Positions 32,712 through 41,510 of a stretch of DNA of 64,000 bases are shown one piece after another. The notes beneath the pieces are model-generated. The model was not told the DNA's origin. It did no database searches and saw only the letters and a list, made by a program, of their open reading frames with translations. The translations under genes and the position numbers were made by a program. Each line of letters opens with the position of its first letter. Position 1 is the stretch's first letter. The DNA is taken from the NCBI RefSeq assembly GCF_014333615.1, contig NZ_JACSCY010000007.1:151570-215569 (forward strand), read 5' to 3'. The stretch comes from Hymenobacter citatus. GTDB taxonomy: Bacteria; Bacteroidota; Bacteroidia; Cytophagales; Hymenobacteraceae.

Positions 32712-32758
32712 AACGCTCAGGGGCAGCAAAATTTTGGTTTTGTTGCCCCTGAGCGTTC
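32712..32758 (-). terminator. Intrinsic terminator of the aldo/keto reductase gene
   Basis: A 20-bp stem (AACGCTCAGGGGC followed by ACAAAA, minus strand) with one mismatch or wobble and a short loop is followed on the minus strand by TTATTTTATT. It lies 33 nt beyond the stop. Confidence 0.88.
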
Positions 32759-32790
32759 AATCAAGGCAGAGTTGGTGTAGATGGGAGCAG

Positions 32791-33792
32791 TTACCGCGCC
32801 CCCAAAATCTGCTCAATGCGTTGCAGCTCGTCGTCCTGGAAACCGGTGTTGCGCAGGCATTGCAAGGAGTCGAGCAGCTGGGCGGGGCGGCTGGCACCAA
32901 TGAGCACCGACGTGACGCGCGGGTCCTTTAGCAGCCACGACAGTGCCATCTGGGCCAGGCTTTGCCCGCGCTCCTGGGCCAATTCGTTGAGCTGCCGGAT
33001 TTGCTCTAGGCGCTCGGGCGTGAGCTGCTCGGGCGTGAGGTGGCGCCCCTCGCGGCCCGCCCGCGAGTCGGCCGGGATGCCGTGCAGGTACTTATCCGTG
33101 AGCATGCCCTGGGCCAGTGGCGAAAACGGAATGCAGCCCACTCCTTGCTCTTCCAGCAAATCGAGCAGGCCACCTTCCACCCAGCGCTCAAACAGCGAGT
33201 ATTTGGGCTGATGAATCAGGCAGGGCGTGCCCAGCTCGCGCAGAATACGAATGGCCTCGGCGGCCTCCTCGGGCTGGTAGTTGCTGATGCCCACGTACAG
33301 CGCCTTGCCCTGGCGCACCACGTGGTCGAGGGCGCCCATGGTTTCTTCCAGGGGCGTTTCGGGGTCGGGGCGGTGCGAGTAGAAGATGTCCACGTACTCC
33401 AGGCCCATGCGCTTGAGGCTTTGGTCGAGGCTGGCAATGAGGTACTTGCGGGAGCCCCACTCGCCGTAGGGGCCGGGCCACATGTCGTAACCAGCCTTGG
33501 TGGAAATGATGAGCTCGTCGCGGTAGGGTAGGAAATCCTCTTTCAGAATCCGGCCAAAGTTGGTTTCGGCGGTGCCGTAGGGCGGGCCATAGTTGTTGGC
33601 CAGATCGAAGTGCGTGATGCCGTGGTCGAAGGCCGTGCGCAGCGTTTCGCGAAACGTGGCGGGCACGTCTACGTCGCCGAAGTTGTGCCACAGGCCCAGC
33701 GATATAGCGGGCAATTTCAGGCCGCTGCGCCCGCAGCGGCGGTATTCCATCTGGTGGTAGCGGTCGGGGTTGGGGTGGTAGGGCGTCGTCAT
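32791..33792 (-). CDS. Aldo/keto reductase, L-glyceraldehyde-3-phosphate reductase type (YghZ-like)
   Basis: NADPH-dependent TIM-barrel reductase of 333 residues. The catalytic tetrad is in place: Asp in HFDLANNY, Tyr in NNYGPPYG, Lys in ISTKAG and His in IFYSHRPDP. The N-terminal EYRRCGRSGLKLPAISLGLW and the segment AGYDMWPGPYGEWGSRKYL match YghZ/Gpr, which detoxifies methylglyoxal and L-glyceraldehyde 3-phosphate and is related to Kv-beta. The C-terminal cofactor loop is VLIGASRPAQLLDS. It is monocistronic. Confidence 0.93.
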   Translation of the reverse strand: MTTPYHPNPDRYHQMEYRRCGRSGLKLPAISLGLWHNFGDVDVPATFRETLRTAFDHGITHFDLANNYGPPYGTAETNFGRILKEDFLPYRDELIISTKAGYDMWPGPYGEWGSRKYLIASLDQSLKRMGLEYVDIFYSHRPDPETPLEETMGALDHVVRQGKALYVGISNYQPEEAAEAIRILRELGTPCLIHQPKYSLFERWVEGGLLDLLEEQGVGCIPFSPLAQGMLTDKYLHGIPADSRAGREGRHLTPEQLTPERLEQIRQLNELAQERGQSLAQMALSWLLKDPRVTSVLIGASRPAQLLDSLQCLRNTGFQDDELQRIEQILGAR

Positions 33793-33944
33793 GAGGGTAG
33801 GGGTGAAAAGAAGATCAGCAGCCGCAAATAACGAAAAGCTGCTTATCTAGTGGTCTACTTATGCAGGCGAAAGCTATTGGGGAGGAAACAAAGCCCAACC
33901 GTTCTGGCTTATAGCCGCAGTACTCATCTCAACCTATTTCTCTC

Positions 33945-34496
33945 ATGAAACGCATTTCCTTCTTGCTGGGCGCCTGCGCCCTTCTGCTAGTGGCGGCTCC
34001 TACCCGCAGCCACGCCCAAATGACCACCTCTACCACCAAGCCCGCGCAGGACAAGTCCAAGCGGCCCAGCCCGCCAGCTACTGCTTCGGCCACCGTGGGC
34101 GGCACCAAGGTGATGATTGACTACAGCCAACCATCGGTGAAAGGCCGGGAAATATTCGGTGCCCTGGAGCCTTACGGCAAAGTGTGGCGCACCGGCGCCA
34201 ACGAAGCCACCACCTTCACGGTAAGCAAAGACGTGAAAATCAACGGGCAGGCGCTGCCAGCCGGCACCTACGCCTTGTTTTCCATCCCCGGCAAAGATGA
34301 GTGGACGATTATCTTCAACAAAACTGCCAAGCAATGGGGTGCTTTCGAGTATAAAGAAAGCGAGGATGCGCTACGCGTGAAAGTGAAGCCTACCACGCTC
34401 AAACAACCTGTAGAGCGCTTCACCATCACGGCTGCCAACTCCGGCAAAGTGACCATGCAGTGGGCCACGACGGGGGTGGAATTTATGGTGAAGTAA
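33945..34496 (+). CDS. DUF2911 family secreted protein
   Basis: 183 residues with signal peptide MKRISFLLGACALLLVAAPTRSHAQ. The DUF2911 core is recognisable: ASATVGGTKVMIDYSQPSV, GREIFGALEPYGKVWRTGAN, EATTFTVSKDVKINGQALPA, GTYALFSIPGKDEWTIIFNK and QWGAFEYK. The family is common and mostly exported in Bacteroidota, predicted beta-rich, and of unknown function. It stands alone. Confidence 0.92.
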   Translation: MKRISFLLGACALLLVAAPTRSHAQMTTSTTKPAQDKSKRPSPPATASATVGGTKVMIDYSQPSVKGREIFGALEPYGKVWRTGANEATTFTVSKDVKINGQALPAGTYALFSIPGKDEWTIIFNKTAKQWGAFEYKESEDALRVKVKPTTLKQPVERFTITAANSGKVTMQWATTGVEFMVK

Positions 34497-34604
34497 AGGC
34501 AATGCGTAGCAAGTCAGCCACATACGCTTGATACCCGGGCGCTACCCTTACCTTGCCGGTTTCCGTTACATATTGAAAATATCGCGTATGTTTGTGTAGC
34601 GAAA

Positions 34605-34636
34605 ATGGCAGCCAACCTTACTAGGCTGACTGCCAT
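34605..34636 (-). terminator. Hairpin after the 46-residue small ORF
   Basis: ATGGCAGCCAACC faces GGCTGACTGCCAT with two mismatches. On the minus strand the stem is followed by TTTTCGCT. It lies 5 nt beyond the stop of the small minus-strand ORF at 34642-34782 and supports that ORF being transcribed. Confidence 0.5.
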
Positions 34637-34641
34637 CTTCA

Positions 34642-34782
34642 CTACTTCAGCCAGTGCGACAGTAGCAGGTACAATCCGCTCCCGCCGCTGCAGGCTGCCA
34701 GCACTTTTACAACGAAAGTGCTGCTTACCTGGATGTCGAAGCGCAGCTTCAAGCCATCCAGCGGCATACGTCTCTTACCCAT
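34642..34782 (-). CDS. Possible 46-residue small protein
   Basis: ATG at 34782 to TAG at 34642 encodes a peptide starting MGKRRMPLDGLKLRFDIQV and ending LYLLLSHWLK, with a basic amphipathic N-terminus and a hydrophobic stretch (FVVKVLAACSGGSGLYLLL) that could insert in a membrane. A terminator-like hairpin with a T-run follows directly. There is no clear ribosome binding site, but Bacteroidota often lack one. The surrounding 460 nt hold no other gene. I recognise no family. Confidence 0.4.
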   Translation of the reverse strand: MGKRRMPLDGLKLRFDIQVSSTFVVKVLAACSGGSGLYLLLSHWLK

Positions 34783-34825
34783 AGTCCAGTGGATTTGAGG
34801 GTGGCCAAAACACCCTACTTATCCA

Positions 34826-34852
34826 GAAGCCCGTGCTCGCAACACGGGCTTC
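34826..34852. terminator. Hairpin in the DUF2911-to-membrane-protein spacer
   Basis: GAAGCCCGTG and CACGGGCTTC form a perfect 10-bp stem with a 7-nt loop. It is 44 nt upstream of the small ORF and 107 nt beyond the stop of the membrane SRPBCC gene on the minus strand, so it may end that transcript. Confidence 0.55.
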
Positions 34853-34958
34853 GCTGTTTCAGAAGCAGCCGTGTTGGCGGGGTGACAACCGTACGTTAGT
34901 TCAAAGATAAGGATATTAGCAAGATAGTAGAAGTATTTTGCTAATTATTTTAGTAATG

Positions 34959-35873
34959 TTAGAACTTGGCTTGCCCGTACGCTCGTTCTAAATCCTGCCG
35001 CAGATTATCGAATACGTACTGGTGCTCCTGCGAAATGCCGAGTTGCTCCAGCGGCTGCCAGTAAGCACGGGGGTTTAGCTCGGAGGTGTAGGTGGTGATG
35101 CGGCTAAGGCGCGTTTGGTGCGCATCTACTTGCTCAAACAGGTAGATAGCTTCTTTAAAACCCAGCCACTTACGCCCTGTTAACTGATACTTCACCACAT
35201 CCATGCGCAGGATTTCCCCTGGGCGTAGTTCTGTGACGCGCTCTACTATCTGACCACCACTGAAGTAGCAGATGCGACGGGCACCCACTGCTTCGCGCTC
35301 CAGCACACATTTCTGCGGAATGGGTAGGCCGATTTGTAATAAGAAGGGCTTCGGCGCATCCAGCGTATCCACCGATTTTATTTGCTCATACACCTGTGCT
35401 GCTGAGTAAGGCAGGAGAATATCAGTGCGAACCGCGACGATGGCAGGACGACTTTCCAGCGCTTTTTCGGCAGGGGCGCTCAGCAAAAAAAGCAGGAATG
35501 GAAGCACTATTACCGGCAGGCTGTTCTGGTCGAGTAGCTGTTGTCGGCGACGCAGCAGATGCGTGGCCACGCTCCCCACAAACAAGCACGATACCACCAA
35601 GGGCAAGGCCATCAGTACGCAAATCATGCCTTCCAGCTGGCCAACTAGTAGCAGTAGAAAAAATATCGCCAGGCTTGTGATTAACCCAATGTGTGCCCAC
35701 TTGCGGTTAGGCAGCGCCCCAATGGCTACCCCCGTCACAATGGGTAGCAGAATAAAAAATGCCCAACCATAGGCTACCAAGCCATAATGGAGCAGCAGAA
35801 AGCCGAGCGATAGGAAAACGAATGAAATAATAGCGGCCGTGCGGAAGCTTTTATCGGCGAATAAGGACTTCAT
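34959..35873 (-). CDS. Membrane protein with C-terminal SRPBCC-like domain
   Basis: 304 residues. Four hydrophobic helices fill the first 105 residues (AAIISFVFLSLGFLLLHYGL, YGWAFFILLPIVTGVAIGAL, LITSLAIFFLLLLVGQL, MICVLMALPLVVSCLFVG), with a fifth at about 118-133. The C-terminal 160 residues start ILLPYSAAQVYEQIKSVDTL and contain RICYFSGGQIVERVTELRPG and FKEAIYLFEQVDAHQTRLSR, a pattern of the START/SRPBCC ligand-binding fold. The layout suggests a membrane-attached lipid- or hydrophobe-binding domain. Function unknown. Confidence 0.7.
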   Translation of the reverse strand: MKSLFADKSFRTAAIISFVFLSLGFLLLHYGLVAYGWAFFILLPIVTGVAIGALPNRKWAHIGLITSLAIFFLLLLVGQLEGMICVLMALPLVVSCLFVGSVATHLLRRRQQLLDQNSLPVIVLPFLLFLLSAPAEKALESRPAIVAVRTDILLPYSAAQVYEQIKSVDTLDAPKPFLLQIGLPIPQKCVLEREAVGARRICYFSGGQIVERVTELRPGEILRMDVVKYQLTGRKWLGFKEAIYLFEQVDAHQTRLSRITTYTSELNPRAYWQPLEQLGISQEHQYVFDNLRQDLERAYGQAKF

Positions 35874-35927
35874 ATCACTTCAATATATCCTGATTAAAAA
35901 TAGCCTAGCCGCACAGCACTTCCTTAT

Positions 35928-36905
35928 CTACATTTCCTCTCCCAGTACCTCTTCCACCCAGGCCTTGCCCCAATCGGCTTGCTCTTGCTCGGTCCAGAGC
36001 TGGGGGTAGAAGATGCGGCGCTGAAACTTGGGAGGCAGGTAGTTGCGCCAGTTGGTGCCGCCGGTGGCGGGCACATCGGTGGGGTCGCGCTGGAGGTAGC
36101 GCACCGCCGATTTGAAGTGCATCAGTGGCCAGTTCACGTTCACGCTCACATCGAGCTGGCGCAGAGCGCGCACCAGGCGCGGGTGGCGCTGGTCTTGCTG
36201 GGGTAGGCGCTGCACCACGCTCCACACGTTGCGGTCCGTGTATTCGGCGGCGTGCTGGTGCAGCTGCTTGGTGTATTTTTCCTCAAACTGGGTGAGCGTA
36301 AGCGCTTTGGCGCCGGTTTCTTCCACCGTAGCGCCGGCCTTCCAGTAGATGCAGCCTAGTAGCTCCGTCGCGTCGGCCGATTCGCCCAGCAGGCGGCGCT
36401 TTTCCTTGTCTACCAGATTGTCGAGGGAGGTTGAGGCCAGCTCAATCATGCGGTACTGCACGCTCTGAAAACCCGAGGCTGGCATCAGCGCCATCCGGAA
36501 TTGTAGGAACTGCTGCTTGTCCATGCCGTCCACCATCACGTCGAACGAGTCGATCAGGTTCTCGAAGTAGCGGTTGATACGGCCTACCCGCAGCACTACT
36601 TCCTGAAGGGTAGGCTCTTGCAGGTCACCGAGCTGCTCGTACTCGCAGAGGCAGAGCTTGAAATACAGCTCCGTAATCTGGTGGTAGATGATGAAAATCC
36701 GCTCGTCGGGAATCTGCGTGAGGGGGCGTTGCAGGCTCAGCAGCGTGTCCAGCTCAATATAGTCCCAGTAGTTGACGTAGTCGGCGTAGTAGAGGCCTTC
36801 GAGGTAGGCGGCCAGGTCCTGGCCATCGGCGGCGTATTTCGCTTGCAAGCGGCGCAGCTGGGCCAGCACGGCGGGAGAGAATTCTTCGGGAGTGGAAGTA
36901 GGCAT
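35928..36905 (-). CDS. Tryptophan 2,3-dioxygenase family protein
   Basis: 325-residue haem protein of the TDO superfamily, which opens the indole ring of tryptophan to N-formylkynurenine. The N-terminal substrate and haem region shows YVNYWDYIELDTLLSLQRP and DERIFIIYHQITELYFKLCL; the central helix has FRMALMPASGFQSVQYRMIE; the C-terminal loop shows PATGGTNWRNYLPPKFQRRI. The residues around the haem-ligand His (NWPLMHFKSAVRYLQ) differ from classical TDO, so the exact substrate should be treated as open. No kynureninase or formamidase gene is adjacent. Confidence 0.88.
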   Translation of the reverse strand: MPTSTPEEFSPAVLAQLRRLQAKYAADGQDLAAYLEGLYYADYVNYWDYIELDTLLSLQRPLTQIPDERIFIIYHQITELYFKLCLCEYEQLGDLQEPTLQEVVLRVGRINRYFENLIDSFDVMVDGMDKQQFLQFRMALMPASGFQSVQYRMIELASTSLDNLVDKEKRRLLGESADATELLGCIYWKAGATVEETGAKALTLTQFEEKYTKQLHQHAAEYTDRNVWSVVQRLPQQDQRHPRLVRALRQLDVSVNVNWPLMHFKSAVRYLQRDPTDVPATGGTNWRNYLPPKFQRRIFYPQLWTEQEQADWGKAWVEEVLGEEM

Positions 36906-37048
36906 AAGTATAGAAGCAAGCGCGTATCAGCAACAGGGTAGGCCTGGTACAACTTTTAAAACCAGGCAAACTACTGCGCAAAGAACGGCAAAGCTATATT
37001 CAGCACCGAAGTATGTCGTACTATCGGCCCTGCTTAGCTATGCTCAAC

Positions 37049-37402
37049 CTATTCAAGTTCAATATCCATTCTGCGCAACAAGTTGTCCTGTACAGTATAC
37101 ACGTGCTTTACGATACCATCGAACAGAGGCGCGTCTTGTAAGTCCTTCACTAGTTGGTGAATGGTCACTTCTATTGTACCGTCTGGTCTTTCCTTAAATC
37201 CAGTTGGTTCTACAATGGGATTTATTTCTGACCACTGTCTTGTCCAGTAGCTTCGTATTGCGTCGTGCCCGCTTACGTAACCACCTTCAAAGGCTTTTGG
37301 CCATTGCACGTCCGGGTGAAACGTTGAAAGGGCTGTAGCAATGTCCCTTGAGTTAAAAGCGAAGTATGCTTTTTTAAGTAGGTCCTGGACTTGGGTATCC
37401 AT
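37049..37402 (-). CDS. SnoaL-like / NTF2-fold small protein
   Basis: 117 residues from ATG 37402. The cone-shaped NTF2 fold is suggested by the helix LLKKAYFAFNSRDIATALSTF, then HPDVQWPKAFEGGYVSGHDAIRSYW and the strands GTIEVTIHQLVKDL and GIVKHVYTVQDNLLRRMDIEL. This is the nuclear-transport-factor-2 family signature for small binding or isomerase proteins. An in-frame extension to 37627 exists but is not conserved in character. Function unknown. Confidence 0.8.
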   Translation of the reverse strand: MDTQVQDLLKKAYFAFNSRDIATALSTFHPDVQWPKAFEGGYVSGHDAIRSYWTRQWSEINPIVEPTGFKERPDGTIEVTIHQLVKDLQDAPLFDGIVKHVYTVQDNLLRRMDIELE

Positions 37403-37712
37403 GCGTAGTATTTTTTTGAATGAATGAGGTTTATTCTGTACGGCGTGCATGGTTTTACTCATTCGCTCTCCTTTACTTGATTGTGGCTGAGGGAGCACAT
37501 GCTCCAGTATGTGATTGGTCACATAAGTGAGCCGCGCATAAGGCGCTGCTGATCGACCACCTGGACTGTGTTCCAGGCAGGCTAATGTATTACATAGTAG
37601 CTGAATAGTGTGGGCAAGCTCAGGCAACCCCTACCTACTTTTTGGTATCTAGTAGGCAATGGCAGCTACCGGGTATGGCCTTTCCCCGCGAATCTGATAC
37701 CTTTAGCCCGTT
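37403..37712. other. Spacer between SnoaL-like gene and sdaA beta gene
   Basis: About 310 nt between divergent genes. The SnoaL-like frame stays open upstream through most of it on the minus strand (to 37627), encoding a segment including RLTYVTNHILEHVLPQ, which might be a decayed or alternative N-terminal part. A TACCTTTA element just before the serine dehydratase ATG could be its -7 box. No RNA gene is seen. Confidence 0.35.
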
Positions 37713-38393
37713 ATGGCAGAGAAGAGCAGTATTTTTGATATGATTGGGCCGGTGATGATCGGGCCCAGCTCCTCGCACACGGCGGGCGTGGTGCGCATTG
37801 CCAGCGCCGCCATCCGCATTTTGGGCAGCTTGCCTACCCACGCCACCGTCACGTTCTACAACTCCTTTGCCCGCACCTACGAGGGGCACGGCTCCGACCG
37901 CGCCATTATTGGTGGCCTGTTGGGCTACGCCACCGACGACGTGCGCATCCGCGACGCCTTCGATCATGCGAAAGAGGCCGGCTTGCAGTACACGTTTCAG
38001 AGCGTGGGCAACGCCTCTACCATGCACCCCAACACCATTAAGCTACAGCTGCGCGATGAGCGCACCGGCCACCAGGTGGAGGTGGTAGGGCAGAGTCGGG
38101 GTGGGGGCGTCATTCGCATTGTGGAGGTAGACGGCTTTCCAGCTGATTTCTCGGCGGCCCTGCACACACTGATTCTCGACGCCGACGACCGCACGGGCTC
38201 CATCGCCTTTATTGCCTCCGTCATTGCGCACGATGAATGTAATATTGCGACCATGTCGGTGTCGCGCAAGGGGCGCAACGACCGGGCGCGGCATTTTATC
38301 GAGATGGACTCCGACCTGAAACCCATTACCCTGGAGTACCTGCGCCAGCTGCGCTGGATACACCGCGTTATTTATATTCCGAATATTGCCTGA
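37713..38393 (+). CDS. sdaAB: L-serine dehydratase, iron-sulfur type, beta subunit
   Basis: Regulatory/beta subunit of the [4Fe-4S] L-serine ammonia-lyase that makes pyruvate from serine. 226 residues. The N-terminal beta domain begins SIFDMIGPVMIGPSSSHTAG, the family hallmark, followed by FYNSFARTYEGHGSDRAIIGG. The C-terminal 75 residues form an ACT domain (IAFIASVIAHDECNIATMSVSRKG) for allosteric serine sensing. The catalytic alpha subunit with the cluster cysteines is not in the window. Confidence 0.95.
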   Translation: MAEKSSIFDMIGPVMIGPSSSHTAGVVRIASAAIRILGSLPTHATVTFYNSFARTYEGHGSDRAIIGGLLGYATDDVRIRDAFDHAKEAGLQYTFQSVGNASTMHPNTIKLQLRDERTGHQVEVVGQSRGGGVIRIVEVDGFPADFSAALHTLILDADDRTGSIAFIASVIAHDECNIATMSVSRKGRNDRARHFIEMDSDLKPITLEYLRQLRWIHRVIYIPNIA

Positions 38394-38426
38394 AGAAATT
38401 GCTTCCTGTTTCTTTCGCTTGTGCTT

Positions 38427-39974
38427 ATGAAAACAACGTTTACTTTGTTTCGGCGGCCATTGGTGGCTGGCCTTGGCTTGTTGCTACTGGTAGGGAACCT
38501 GCCCGGGGCGCACGCCCAGCAACGGAATCCGCCCGCGCAGCCGCCCGCCGGCAGCATACAGGCCCCAACTCCCAGTGGCCCCTGGACCTTGCAAGCCGCC
38601 GTAGACTACGCCCTGGCCAATAACCTGGATGTGAAGCAGGCCCGTCTCAGCGCCCAGGCCCTGGACGCTACCCTGCTCCAGAGCCGCGCGGCCCTGCTGC
38701 CTACGGCCAACCTAAGCGGCACCCAGGCCTGGAACTACGGCACCAACGTGAACCCGCTGACTTTTACATTCCAGAGCCAGACCACGCGCACCAACAACTT
38801 CTCGGCTGTGTCGCAGGTTACACTGTTTTCGGGCTTTCAATTGCGCAACACCGTCAAGCGGAGCGTGCTTAACTACCAAGCAGCCCTGAGTGATATTGAA
38901 AAGGCACGCAATGATCTGGCCCTGAACGTGGCCTCGGTGTATTTGCAGGCCTTATTGGCGCAGGAACTGGTGCGGACCAATCAGGTACGCGTGAGCAGTA
39001 CCCAGCAGCAGGTAGAGCGCACGCAAGTGCTGCTAAAGGCCGGTAGCGTAGCCGAAAGTAACCTGCTCGATTTGCAGGCACAGCTGGCCACCGACCAATA
39101 CAATGTCATCACGGCCCAGAATCAAGAGACGATTGCCCGCCTGCAACTGGCGCAGCTGATGAACCTGGACGAAGCCGGCCTGGAGGGCTTGCAGATTGTG
39201 ATGCCCTCTCTACCCGACCCCGATGAGCAGTCGCTGGCCGATGCCAGCCCCGCGAGCGTATACGAAACGGCCCAGGCCCGACTACCCGAAATTAAGGCAG
39301 CCGACCTGCGCGTGCAGAGCGCCCTGCGCAACGTGGAAGTAGCCCGCGGCGCCTACTACCCCCGCCTCACGTTTGCGGCCAGCGCCTTCACGGGCTATTC
39401 CTCGGTCTACACCCGACCTATTATCACCGGCGATTCCATTACGATTCCACTACCTGTTTTTCAGCTCGATCCGCTGAACCCGCTGGTGAATCCGCAGCCT
39501 ACGCCCTATGCCGTGCTCACTACGCAGCCGGTGCGGGCGCAGGAGTCGAGCAGCTTTGGCAGCCAGCTGAAAAATAACCTGGGCCGCTCGTTGCAGTTCA
39601 ACCTCCAGATTCCGATTCTCAACGGCTTGCAGGTACGCACCAACGTGCAGCGCACCCAGATTGCCGTGCAGCAGGCCGAGGTGCAGGCCGAGCAAGCCCG
39701 TTTGGTGCTGCGCCAAAGCATCCAGCAGGCCTATGCCGACGCGCTGGCCGCCCAACGTCAGTATATTGCCTCGCGCCAGCAGGTAGAGGCCCTCACGCTT
39801 TCGTACCGTAACTCGGAAATTCGTTTCAACAACGGTCTGCTCAATGGCACGGAGTTCAACATTGCAAAAAACAACCTTACGGCTGCTGAGTCGAGCATGA
39901 TTCAGGCCAAGTACAGCTTCATCTTCCGCCGCAAGGTGCTGGACTTCTACCAGGGTAAATCGATTGAATTGTAA
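38427..39974 (+). CDS. TolC family outer-membrane efflux channel
   Basis: 515 residues from ATG 38427, with an N-terminal signal peptide (VAGLGLLLLVGNLPGAHAQ region). The OEP repeats are seen in WTLQAAVDYALANNLDVKQA and ARLSAQALDATLLQSRAALLP in the first half and ALAAQRQYIASRQQVEAL near the end, with long helical hairpins between. It forms the outer-membrane exit duct of a tripartite pump and is followed, after a palindrome, by an adaptor gene in the same direction. No inner-membrane pump gene lies in the window. Confidence 0.93.
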   Translation: MKTTFTLFRRPLVAGLGLLLLVGNLPGAHAQQRNPPAQPPAGSIQAPTPSGPWTLQAAVDYALANNLDVKQARLSAQALDATLLQSRAALLPTANLSGTQAWNYGTNVNPLTFTFQSQTTRTNNFSAVSQVTLFSGFQLRNTVKRSVLNYQAALSDIEKARNDLALNVASVYLQALLAQELVRTNQVRVSSTQQQVERTQVLLKAGSVAESNLLDLQAQLATDQYNVITAQNQETIARLQLAQLMNLDEAGLEGLQIVMPSLPDPDEQSLADASPASVYETAQARLPEIKAADLRVQSALRNVEVARGAYYPRLTFAASAFTGYSSVYTRPIITGDSITIPLPVFQLDPLNPLVNPQPTPYAVLTTQPVRAQESSSFGSQLKNNLGRSLQFNLQIPILNGLQVRTNVQRTQIAVQQAEVQAEQARLVLRQSIQQAYADALAAQRQYIASRQQVEALTLSYRNSEIRFNNGLLNGTEFNIAKNNLTAAESSMIQAKYSFIFRRKVLDFYQGKSIEL

Positions 39975-39980
39975 TTGTTA

Positions 39981-40091
39981 GGGTCTTGGGGTCTTAGGAT
40001 CTTGGGGACTTGGTTTCTTTGTTCAACCACTACGTGTCAGAACGTCAACTAAGTCCCCAAGTCCCCAAGATCCTAAGACTCCCAAGCCCCC
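39981..40091. repeat. Intergenic palindrome with GGGTCTTGGG arms
   Basis: CTTGGGGTCTTAGGATCTTG (39985 onward) faces CAAGATCCTAAGACTCCCAAG (to 40091), with nested CTTGGGGACTT/AAGTCCCCAAG pairing, one bulge and a loop of about 37 nt. It lies between the TolC and adaptor genes on the same strand. The arms also contain direct iterations of TCTTGGGG. Its sequence is unrelated to subfamilies A and B. Confidence 0.8.
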
Positions 40092-40104
40092 AACTTCAAA
40101 ACCT

Positions 40105-41493
40105 ATGAAAAATAACCGTTTACTCTATATTCTGCTGGGCCTGGTCGTGGTGGTCGTACTCGTCGTGATAGTCGGGAAAAAACAGGGCTGGATTGGGCAG
40201 CCAGTGGGCACGGAAGTGCTGGTGGCCAAGGCTGGCCCGACCAATATTGTGGAGAAAGTCAGCGCCTCGGGTAAAGTGCAGCCGGTGGTAGAAGTGAAGA
40301 TTTCGCCCGACGTATCGGGCGAAATCACGGAGCTGTACGTGCAGGAAGGCGACTCCGTGAAGCAGGGCCAGCTGCTGCTGCGCATTCGCCCCGATAACTA
40401 CCAGGCCATTGTCAGCCAGCAGTCGGCGGTGGTGAACACCCAGCGCGCCAACGTGGCGCAGAGCCAGGCCCGCTTGCAGCAGCTCATTGCCAACGCCAAG
40501 CAAACCGAGCTGACCTACCGCCGCAATGCTTCCCTGTACAAGCAAAAAGTGATTTCGCAGGCGGATTACGAAGCCTCGCAAGCGGCCTACAATGCCTCGC
40601 AGGAAGAGCTAAACAGCGCCCGCGCCAGCATAAAAGCGGCGCAGAGCAACGTATCCAGCGCGCAGGCCTCGTTGGAGGAAGCCCGCCGCACACTGGATAA
40701 AACCACCATTTACGCGCCTGTGAGCGGCACCGTGAGCAAGCTCAGCGTGGAGAAGGGCGAGCGGGTGGTAGGTACCTCGCAGATGGCTGGTACTGAAATC
40801 ATGCGCATCGCCAACCTAAACTCGATGGAGGTGCGCGTGAACGTGAACGAAAACGACATCATCAACGTGCACCTGGGCGACTCGGTGGACGTGGAAGTAG
40901 ACAGCTACGCCGCCCAGGACAAAACCTTCCGGGGCTTGGTGACTAGCATTGCCAACACGGCCAAAGATGCGGTGACGGCCGAAGCCGTAACCGAGTTTGA
41001 AGTACGGATTCGTCTGTTGCCTGCCTCGTACCAGGACCTGATTACCACTGTGAACGGACGCACGCGCATTCCGTTCCGGCCCGGCATGACGGCCTCCGTC
41101 GACATCATCACCAACCGGAAGAGCAACGTGCTGAGCGTGCCGCTGGCCGCCGTGGCTACCCGCTCCGACTCTACGGCCTATAAGGCCGCCATGGCCCAGC
41201 GCGGCGGCAACAGCGCCAACGACGCCGAGGCCGACAAAGGCGCTCCGAAAGTGGACGTGCAGGAAGTGGTATTTGTGGTGCGCGGCGGCAAAGCCGTAAT
41301 GACGCCCGTGAAAACCGGCGTGAGCGACTTCGCCAACATTGAAATCAAGAGCGGTCTGCAAGCGGGCGAGCAAGTGGTGAGCGGTCCTTTCCGGGCCGTG
41401 TCGAAAACCCTGAAAAACGGGGATTTAGTGACCATTAAAGACGCCAACACGATTAACAAGGCGGAGATGAAGGAGGACGTAGCCGCGAAGTAG
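40105..41493 (+). CDS. Efflux periplasmic adaptor subunit (HlyD/MacA type)
   Basis: 462-residue membrane-fusion protein. One N-terminal membrane helix (LLYILLGLVVVVVLVVIVG) is followed by the lipoyl half-domains (KISPDVSGEITELYVQEGDSV at 66-86), a coiled-coil hairpin (about 115-195), the second lipoyl half (YAPVSGTVSKLSVEKGERV), the beta-barrel (LNSMEVRVNVNENDIINVHL) and a membrane-proximal domain. The long coiled coil and no acidic RND-type start suggest a MacA-like partner of an ABC exporter. It works with the preceding TolC protein; the pump itself is not visible here. Confidence 0.92.
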   Translation: MKNNRLLYILLGLVVVVVLVVIVGKKQGWIGQPVGTEVLVAKAGPTNIVEKVSASGKVQPVVEVKISPDVSGEITELYVQEGDSVKQGQLLLRIRPDNYQAIVSQQSAVVNTQRANVAQSQARLQQLIANAKQTELTYRRNASLYKQKVISQADYEASQAAYNASQEELNSARASIKAAQSNVSSAQASLEEARRTLDKTTIYAPVSGTVSKLSVEKGERVVGTSQMAGTEIMRIANLNSMEVRVNVNENDIINVHLGDSVDVEVDSYAAQDKTFRGLVTSIANTAKDAVTAEAVTEFEVRIRLLPASYQDLITTVNGRTRIPFRPGMTASVDIITNRKSNVLSVPLAAVATRSDSTAYKAAMAQRGGNSANDAEADKGAPKVDVQEVVFVVRGGKAVMTPVKTGVSDFANIEIKSGLQAGEQVVSGPFRAVSKTLKNGDLVTIKDANTINKAEMKEDVAAK

Positions 41494-41510
41494 CGCGGCT
41501 CTACCCTCAT

